The position numbers and the translations under genes are program-made. Positions 7,231 to 13,333 of a DNA stretch of 23,177 bases are shown piece after piece (position 1 is the first letter of the stretch; each line of letters begins with the position of its first letter). The notes beneath the pieces are model-generated. The model was given only the letters and a program-made list of their open reading frames with translations, was not told the origin of the DNA and searched no databases. Source of the DNA: a virus; the IMG/VR virus record IMGVR_UViG_3300032073_004267, positions 1 to 23,177 of that record. One strand, given 5' to 3'.

Positions 7231-8435
7231 ACCCAAATAGGTTCTCCGAATTTTTTATCTTCTTTGTTTTCAAGTGACTTCTCTGTCCAAACTGAACCTT
7301 CATAACTTTTAGCAGTTCCAGCTCCACCACTATTTGGTCGTTTAGCCATCTCCATTCCGATACAACCTTGATAGGTTCCAAGCTTTGATAGATAGTCATT
7401 CATAGGATTACAAATCTCTAACCAACCTCTGTCGGTACTCCATTTCGCGTTTGAATAAACATCACTTATATTAATCAATACATAACCACCTTTTTTCACA
7501 CTATCCCAAAGTTTACCCAAGGTCGAATGTAAGAAATCTTTGTTCCAATCATCTATATCTTTATATCTAACCCAACTTTGTGTATCATCGTAACTATAGC
7601 GTTCAACACTAAAGTATGGCGGACTCGTAAATACCATGTCGAAATGTTCTTTGTACGAGGCGAAATCAAAATCTTCTGCAGGACTACAATGGAAATCACA
7701 CTTTCTATCGTGTTCAAAAAATCCCAAATGTTTTTGGTAAAACTCTGATTGTTCCTTGTAGATAGGGTGATTCTCTTTTCTTGGGTCTAAACCAACATAG
7801 TGTTTTCCATATTCACTTGCATAAAATCCAGCTAATCTATCACCCCAACCCATTGAGAAATCAAGTATGTTTTCAGACTTGAACATATCATAAATTATCT
7901 TTGCAACATTAGGTTTGAATTGAGAACAAATATACTTTCTCAATCCAATCATGGTTCTCAGTATATTTTTTGTAATCTTAGGCATCTTCAATGAGTAAGC
8001 ACTCCCCATAAGTGTCGTCATAAACTTTTCTGATTCCCAAGTTCTCTTGGGACCAGGTGAAACCGAACCATCTACACTCCATCTATTTTCTATTTGAAAG
8101 TAGTTACTCGATATATTACCAGCATTTAATCTTCTAAAATACAATGGTTTCCCATCATGTAGTAAATCATATGTGTATTCGGTTCCCTCTCTAGCATACC
8201 AATCACCCTCAACCATAATTTCGTTCCACTTCATACCCTTGAGTTTTTGGAAATCCTTGTATGCTTTCTTTTCGGTCAAATCAGGATAGGGTAATGGATA
8301 GGTCATGGCAACTTTAGCAAGACTTTCCTTCACATCTTCCTTATCAAATGTTTCTTTTATGTATTCCCAATCCTTTTCATCAATCTCAAGGTATGGTTTC
8401 ATGTTGTAAAATTTATCGAAGTAATCCAAATACAT
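7218..8435 (-). CDS. DNA methyltransferase, TSPPY class (first paralogue)
   Basis: This 405-residue protein has motif I DFSMGWGDRLAG (192-203) and motif IV TSPPY (270-274), as in amino methyltransferases of the N4C/N6A kind. The first 150 residues are a family-specific N-terminal region also present in the neighbour (shared FYNM-x-PYL-x-IDEK near the start), and the C-terminus is FGEPIWVWKK. The ATG overlaps the stop of the upstream cysteine-rich gene (TAATG), so translation is probably coupled. The pair looks like an old tandem duplication: motifs and length are kept while the region from about 80 to 160, a plausible specificity region, has diverged. The target sequence cannot be predicted. 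Confidence 0.87.
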   Translation of the reverse strand: MYLDYFDKFYNMKPYLEIDEKDWEYIKETFDKEDVKESLAKVAMTYPLPYPDLTEKKAYKDFQKLKGMKWNEIMVEGDWYAREGTEYTYDLLHDGKPLYFRRLNAGNISSNYFQIENRWSVDGSVSPGPKRTWESEKFMTTLMGSAYSLKMPKITKNILRTMIGLRKYICSQFKPNVAKIIYDMFKSENILDFSMGWGDRLAGFYASEYGKHYVGLDPRKENHPIYKEQSEFYQKHLGFFEHDRKCDFHCSPAEDFDFASYKEHFDMVFTSPPYFSVERYSYDDTQSWVRYKDIDDWNKDFLHSTLGKLWDSVKKGGYVLINISDVYSNAKWSTDRGWLEICNPMNDYLSKLGTYQGCIGMEMAKRPNSGGAGTAKSYEGSVWTEKSLENKEDKKFGEPIWVWKK

Positions 8436-8983
8436 TAAAAGAACTCGTGTTTAATTGTTTGTTTCATTTCTATTTTTATCTTTTCGTAAAACTCTTGTCC
8501 GTATGTTTCGACAAGTGCTTCCTTTGATTGCAACCAAATCTGTTTGACTACATTTTCTATCTTATCATCCAATATCAATTCATCTCGTTTGTTTTTATGT
8601 TTCTTCTTGAGTTTGTAATGATACTTACCATCTACTTTTTTGTCGAACTCGTAATTATCTGGTTTAGGACAATGTAGATATGCCCAATTGTTAATAACCA
8701 CACGACCTGATTTATTCTCAACCAATGGATATGTTTTACAAAAAACAGGTCGTTCTTCACCTAAAGTACAACCACTTCCATCTTTACTCAACAAATCACA
8801 ACAACCATCTTGTGGCCATTCTAATTCTAAATCAAGTCCAAATTGTTTTTTGTATTTTTTTTGTTCTTCTTCCGTAATTTCGACATGAAAATTCTGATGA
8901 TTACAGCAACCAAAGTTACATAATCCACACATTATCTTTTTTTCCAACCACGCCTTAGAAAAAGTCGTGTTCGATTTGCTCAT
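8435..8983 (-). CDS. YkgJ-family cysteine-rich protein with C-terminal clamp-binding-like tail
   Basis: This 182-residue protein has the CxxCxxxCC cluster C19, C22, C26, C27 (MCGLCNFGCC), then C61-C62, and GCTLGEERPVFCKTYPL with C72 and C82, plus C105. This is the pattern of the YkgJ (UPF0153, CxxCxxCC) family, which is thought to bind zinc or an iron-sulfur cluster. The second half is basic and then helical. The last residues are KQTIKHEFF, closely similar to the C-termini of the DNA polymerase (EQTIERFF) and the PLP enzyme upstream (EQIEHDFF), suggesting sliding-clamp binding. Its start lies 29 bases inside the end of the PLP-enzyme gene. YkgJ proteins have been annotated as modifiers or metal chelators without proven chemistry. 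Confidence 0.85.
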   Translation of the reverse strand: MSKSNTTFSKAWLEKKIMCGLCNFGCCNHQNFHVEITEEEQKKYKKQFGLDLELEWPQDGCCDLLSKDGSGCTLGEERPVFCKTYPLVENKSGRVVINNWAYLHCPKPDNYEFDKKVDGKYHYKLKKKHKNKRDELILDDKIENVVKQIWLQSKEALVETYGQEFYEKIKIEMKQTIKHEFF

Positions 8984-9932
8984 GTTTTCTTCTCATTTCT
9001 CTATCAATTATAGTTTCATATTCCGATTTATGCCACTTGATAGGTTCAATGTAATTCAAGTCATATTCTTTTATACCAACATCCCAAAACAAAACTTTCT
9101 TAGATGGTTTTATATTCTTTATCATCCAATCCCAAGCTTTGGCTTCATAGGTTTGGTCAAGTTGTATCTCCTCGTCCAACTTAAGTTTATGTTGGTATGG
9201 ATAATAGCTTTGAACCACATTGAAATCCCCATCGAATTTGTATTTGTCAGGTAAGTTGTCGTATGATTGTTTTTTGTTTTTATTTACATAATCACTAAGT
9301 GCTACAGGATATATTGTTTTGATATTTTTATTCCAAATCTTACTTCCCATGGCCACACCCAACATAGATAAACCACTACCAGCTATTCCAACTACGGTTT
9401 CCACATCATCGGGTACATTCTTAACTTGTTGAGCAACTGTATTCATGACTTGAAATCCATTCATTCCAAATTTAATCTGAAAGTAACCTGTTTCCACCAC
9501 AAGTTTTTTAGCATCGAGTTCGGGACCCGATATATTCGGATTACCTACACCATATACTTTCGCCCCAAATTTCTGTGATAGTGAGGCATTCACTCTGTAA
9601 CTATCTCTAATGTGGTCAGGATAGTATGGTATTGTGACCAAACACTTTAGTCCAAAATATTTAGCAACAGCACTCGTTATACAAGATTGAGGTGATGGAA
9701 TACCAGCTGCTGTTAGTATCCCACCATTACAATTTTCTTTTATGTGTTCTAAATTATCATAAACGAGTTTTGCACATTGTCTAACCTTACCACCACTTAC
9801 GCCACCAAGATTAAATTGGTCGTCTCGTTTTAATCTATAACCTTTGTACTCCTCAATAGGAGTTAATTGATTTACCCAATCGTGGAAATGTTCTTCACTA
9901 AACTTTGGAAAGTTATCGAGATTAATCGACAT
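8955..9932 (-). CDS. PLP-dependent enzyme, ACC deaminase/D-cysteine desulfhydrase-like fold
   Basis: This 325-residue protein resembles fold-type II PLP enzymes of the 1-aminocyclopropane-1-carboxylate deaminase/D-cysteine desulfhydrase group. The opening YRLKRDDQFNLGGVSGGKVRQ (about 32-52) gives K49 as the likely Schiff-base lysine; GILTAAGIPSPQSCITSAVA (71-90) follows as the substrate loop and helix, and GIAGSGLS (182-189) is the glycine-rich phosphate-binding loop. The last 40 residues are a charged extension ending EQIEHDFF, a likely clamp-binding tail. The ATG lies 11 bases inside the end of the sliding-clamp gene. The reaction and substrate are unknown. Because it sits between replication and methyltransferase genes, I infer a role in nucleic-acid modification rather than in amino-acid catabolism. 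Confidence 0.82.
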   Translation of the reverse strand: MSINLDNFPKFSEEHFHDWVNQLTPIEEYKGYRLKRDDQFNLGGVSGGKVRQCAKLVYDNLEHIKENCNGGILTAAGIPSPQSCITSAVAKYFGLKCLVTIPYYPDHIRDSYRVNASLSQKFGAKVYGVGNPNISGPELDAKKLVVETGYFQIKFGMNGFQVMNTVAQQVKNVPDDVETVVGIAGSGLSMLGVAMGSKIWNKNIKTIYPVALSDYVNKNKKQSYDNLPDKYKFDGDFNVVQSYYPYQHKLKLDEEIQLDQTYEAKAWDWMIKNIKPSKKVLFWDVGIKEYDLNYIEPIKWHKSEYETIIDREMRRKHEQIEHDFF

Positions 9933-10641
9933 CCTGAACTGCTACCAAGTAGTAAGTTACATCATAATCATCAACACTAAAATTAATTTTAGCTAATCCA
10001 CCTTCACTAACTTCAAGTGTAGCACTTTCACATTCTTTGTTAGCAACCAATACATCTTTAAATAAATTAGCGTTAAAACTAACATTTTTTATTTCGGATG
10101 ATTCGGTTGTAATAACAGGAATTGTAACTCTATTTGTGTTGATTGAAGCATAACCTATAATAACCTTTGTATCAGTTCCATCACTCAATACAGTAAATGT
10201 TTCAGTATCACTTAGGGCACTTTTACCACTTACAAACCTTGTAATGAATTGTCTGTCAACCTTTATTTTAACTTGAAACTCAGGTAGTTGTTTCAACGCT
10301 GGTGGTTGATTGATAACCGATTTATCCGACAACATAAAGTTTACACTTGAATGTTGGTCGTTAACCTCAAGGGCTATCGCCTTATCACCACTTTTAGAAA
10401 CATTGTAAGATACATCATCACTAAGTACACTTAAAAGTTTACTTAATTGTTCTGTATCATAAACACCGAGTTCAGTATCTTCAAAAGTAAATTTATCACA
10501 ACTCAACTCACCTAAGAGTGATTTATCACCTGTTATGAATCGAGTAGATAGTTTACTATTATTACTATTAATAACCACGGCATTAACATTACCACTTAAG
10601 TGGTACTTTTCGATAAACCGAGTTAATTTAGCCTTTTCCAT
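9922..10641 (-). CDS. gp45: Sliding clamp (DNA polymerase processivity factor, gp45-like)
   Basis: This 239-residue protein matches T4 gp45 in size (228), in its beta-rich composition and in its ending YYLVAVQDVD (T4: YVVALEAD). Sequence identity to gp45 is low, as usual in this family, so position also counts: it lies directly after the DNA polymerase, in the same replication block as the clamp loader. The trimeric ring tethers the polymerase to DNA and, in T4, also activates late transcription. A clear AGGAG ribosome site lies 9 bases before the ATG. The following PLP-enzyme gene begins inside this gene, tying production of the two proteins together. Confidence 0.88.
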   Translation of the reverse strand: MEKAKLTRFIEKYHLSGNVNAVVINSNNSKLSTRFITGDKSLLGELSCDKFTFEDTELGVYDTEQLSKLLSVLSDDVSYNVSKSGDKAIALEVNDQHSSVNFMLSDKSVINQPPALKQLPEFQVKIKVDRQFITRFVSGKSALSDTETFTVLSDGTDTKVIIGYASINTNRVTIPVITTESSEIKNVSFNANLFKDVLVANKECESATLEVSEGGLAKINFSVDDYDVTYYLVAVQDVD

Positions 10642-10703
10642 TTGCTATTTCTCCTATTTTAATAACCATATATACATATATATAGTAAGTTTATTTTTCA
10701 AAA

Positions 10704-13211
10704 TTAAAAAAATCTTTCTATTGTTTGTTCCTTGTCGACTGGTTTTCCCCAATTCAAACTATCGTAGAACATCTTAATTTTTTTGGTCATAGCTTGGTCA
10801 TAGATTTTATCTATATCCATAGTATCTCTGATAAATTGCATAATTTCAGGTGGGTCTTCATACCCTTTATACGCTACAACCTTCAATCCCAATGGATTGT
10901 TCTTTAAATACACCCACCTAATCTTGTCACCATTGTTGATAAAACCATATTTGTTATCTTGTTTGAAATGTCTTACCAAGTCATTATGTGCTATCGCAGC
11001 TTTCACATGAACAGGACAACCCTTCTTTGTTTCACTAAACACGGTTGTTGATTCATCATTTCTTTGTAAATATTTCCATATTCCCTTTACACCAGTAGGT
11101 GAAGATATTTCATCCAACGGATTATATTTCATGTTTTTCTTAAACCTAAGAATTCTATGGTCAATCTTATCCTTTGGTACACTCATTAAAATATCATCCA
11201 ATACATCAGCCAATAACTTTCTGAATGATGGAGCAAAGTTACTACGGACTGTATCTAAACCCTTTACCATAGTTTTATTAACTTGAACACCATTATCGGA
11301 TATAATCTTCATACCATATCGTTTCTTCACAATGAACAATCCAGCCTTTGCTACAATCTCCTGCTTAATCTCAAATCTATGAACATCAAGATTACAGAAC
11401 TTCTTAGCAAAGTAATTATAACTATTGTTGAGATAACCTTGTACTTCAGTTGCTATCTCATTAATCCTCTGAGTCATCATTACATCACTCAACTCTTTAT
11501 TTGGAAACCTATGTTTAACCAAAGGTACGGCTGAATAAAATACCGAATCAGTATCAATATAAATACAATAATCCTTGTTCGTCCCTAATTCTTTATTGTA
11601 AAAATGATTACCAATCTTTTTTGTGAATTTGATTAACTCTTGACCTGTTTTTGTAGTGGCTTCCGCATTATCCAAATCGTAAAACCTAAATACAGGTAAA
11701 CCCAAAACACCATACATGGAGTTCAACACAATCTTCTGAATATGCTGTCGTCTGTTAAAATAACCATATTGGTCATCATCTCCAGCATCACCGAACTTCT
11801 TTGCAAGTGCTCTAAACTCTTTTCGTTTATCAAACCAACTTGATAACAGTGTCGGTATCAAACCTTTTTTATCTGTCCGATATAAGATACCATTATTAGA
11901 TATGGATACATTATTCTTATCAAAGTAATCTTGTAGTTCAGTTTCAGTTAATGCACCTTGTGTTCTACCATTCATCTGAATACTATAAGTTTTATTCTTA
12001 CCACTAATAAATTCTTTAGGTTTCCAACCGACCACCTTACCCAATTTGGTTTCAGGTGATATATTCAAACTCATAATAATTGATGGATACATACTCGTAA
12101 TATCCAAATCATAAACCCAATCGTGTTTTCCTCTTTGTGGGTCTTGGACATAAGCTCCAGTAAATTTCTTTTTAAACCCTTCTTCGTTTCTTTCAGGTTT
12201 ATTGGGAGCAACCACACCAAGTTTTTTTAGATAAACCAATATAGCACCTTCTAAAAATCTTGAGTCATATTGTATGTCTTCGTATGGTACATGACCTACA
12301 TGACAAATTCCTCGTGCGACATCAATGAAATCTAACTTATCATCTAATTTTTTTACAATTCTAACATCATGTATGTTGTACTCTATAAATTGTTCCAAGT
12401 GGTTTTCATACAAATCATTAAGCGTTCCTTCATATGAAATTTTGGATGTTCCAACCTCTGATACTCCGATATCATCTAACCTATAACTTGGTTTTGAACT
12501 GAATGTAAAATTTTTATATAGGGCCAAATAATCTAAACAACTCACACCAGCAATCATATATCGTTCTCTGTATTTATTATAATAGATGTGGTTGATTGGA
12601 GATAGACAATTAGCTATATCTTCTCCCATTGTGTTGTAAATTCTATTATAAAGGTATGGAATATCAAAACCATCTATGTTCCAACCAGTTATGATTGATG
12701 GTTTAACATTCAGATAATACTTAAGAAAGGTTTTTAACATATTCTCTTCTGTAGAGAATGATTTTACTACCTCACTCTTACCCCACTTTTTATTTTTGTC
12801 AAGTTTGTGTTCCTCATCTAATACAAAACAAACATAAACATCATTTTCGTTATCGTGACAAGCTATAGATGTTATCTTGTTTTCGGCTTTCATAGGATTT
12901 GGGAATCCCTCTGTAACTTCAACCTCGATATCGATTATCATAATCTTATGACCAGTTGATGGTTCATCACTATCGGTATACATATCGATGAGAGTTCGTG
13001 TTTCAGGATTTATATCACTCTCGAATAATCCCTCGACATCCTTATCCCATCTATAAATCTTTTTGAGTTTATCACCATACAATGAAACATGAGTCCCATA
13101 ACTATCTTTTACATATGCATATTTTTTGAATGGAACCATGACATGACCATTCTTATCATCCCATATGTGAACTTTTCTTTTTGAACTATCGTAGTAAATA
13201 TTTTGATACAA
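10704..13211 (-). CDS. gp43: Replicative DNA polymerase, family B (gp43-like)
   Basis: This 835-residue polymerase (T4 gp43: 898) has the 3'-5' exonuclease motifs Exo I DIEVE (94-98), Exo II NIDGFDIPYLYNR (178-190) and Exo III YNIHDVRIV (278-286). The polymerase motifs are A (DLDITSMYPSII, 368-379), B (KIVLNSMYG, 493-501) and C (YIDTDSVFY, 551-559). The protein ends KEQTIERFF, a PIP-box-like tail of the kind that docks gp43 on gp45. The start is read as TTG at 13211, because no in-frame ATG fits and a GGAG lies 10 bases upstream. Its own promoter candidate lies at 13242-13270, behind the terminator of the receptor gene. The catalytic assignment is certain; the start codon is less so. Confidence 0.97.
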   Translation of the reverse strand: MYQNIYYDSSKRKVHIWDDKNGHVMVPFKKYAYVKDSYGTHVSLYGDKLKKIYRWDKDVEGLFESDINPETRTLIDMYTDSDEPSTGHKIMIIDIEVEVTEGFPNPMKAENKITSIACHDNENDVYVCFVLDEEHKLDKNKKWGKSEVVKSFSTEENMLKTFLKYYLNVKPSIITGWNIDGFDIPYLYNRIYNTMGEDIANCLSPINHIYYNKYRERYMIAGVSCLDYLALYKNFTFSSKPSYRLDDIGVSEVGTSKISYEGTLNDLYENHLEQFIEYNIHDVRIVKKLDDKLDFIDVARGICHVGHVPYEDIQYDSRFLEGAILVYLKKLGVVAPNKPERNEEGFKKKFTGAYVQDPQRGKHDWVYDLDITSMYPSIIMSLNISPETKLGKVVGWKPKEFISGKNKTYSIQMNGRTQGALTETELQDYFDKNNVSISNNGILYRTDKKGLIPTLLSSWFDKRKEFRALAKKFGDAGDDDQYGYFNRRQHIQKIVLNSMYGVLGLPVFRFYDLDNAEATTKTGQELIKFTKKIGNHFYNKELGTNKDYCIYIDTDSVFYSAVPLVKHRFPNKELSDVMMTQRINEIATEVQGYLNNSYNYFAKKFCNLDVHRFEIKQEIVAKAGLFIVKKRYGMKIISDNGVQVNKTMVKGLDTVRSNFAPSFRKLLADVLDDILMSVPKDKIDHRILRFKKNMKYNPLDEISSPTGVKGIWKYLQRNDESTTVFSETKKGCPVHVKAAIAHNDLVRHFKQDNKYGFINNGDKIRWVYLKNNPLGLKVVAYKGYEDPPEIMQFIRDTMDIDKIYDQAMTKKIKMFYDSLNWGKPVDKEQTIERFF

Positions 13212-13241
13212 TTAAGCACTTCTCCATTTATTTCGTGTTAG

Positions 13242-13270
13242 AATTTACGAATAAAAACCATTAAAGTCAA
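13242..13270 (-). promoter_or_regulatory. Sigma70-like promoter for the DNA polymerase gene
   Basis: On the minus strand, TTGACT (13270-13265) and TAAATT (13247-13242) are separated by exactly 17 bases, close to the -35/-10 consensus. The site sits between the receptor-gene terminator (13294-13320) and the polymerase start at 13211, giving a leader of about 25 bases. It would restart transcription for polymerase, clamp and the downstream genes. Confidence 0.65.
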
Positions 13271-13293
13271 GGACTTTTTGCGAACAACCTGAT

Positions 13294-13320
13294 AAAAAGG
13301 GGGATATATTTCAATCCCCC
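13294..13320 (-). terminator. Intrinsic terminator after the TonB-dependent receptor gene
   Basis: On the minus strand GGGGGAT (13320-13314) pairs with ATCCCCC (13305-13299) across an 8-base loop, giving a perfect 7-bp GC-rich stem directly followed by five T (13298-13294). It begins 14 bases past the receptor stop codon. Confidence 0.9.
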
Positions 13321-13333
13321 AAGTTTACCTTTT

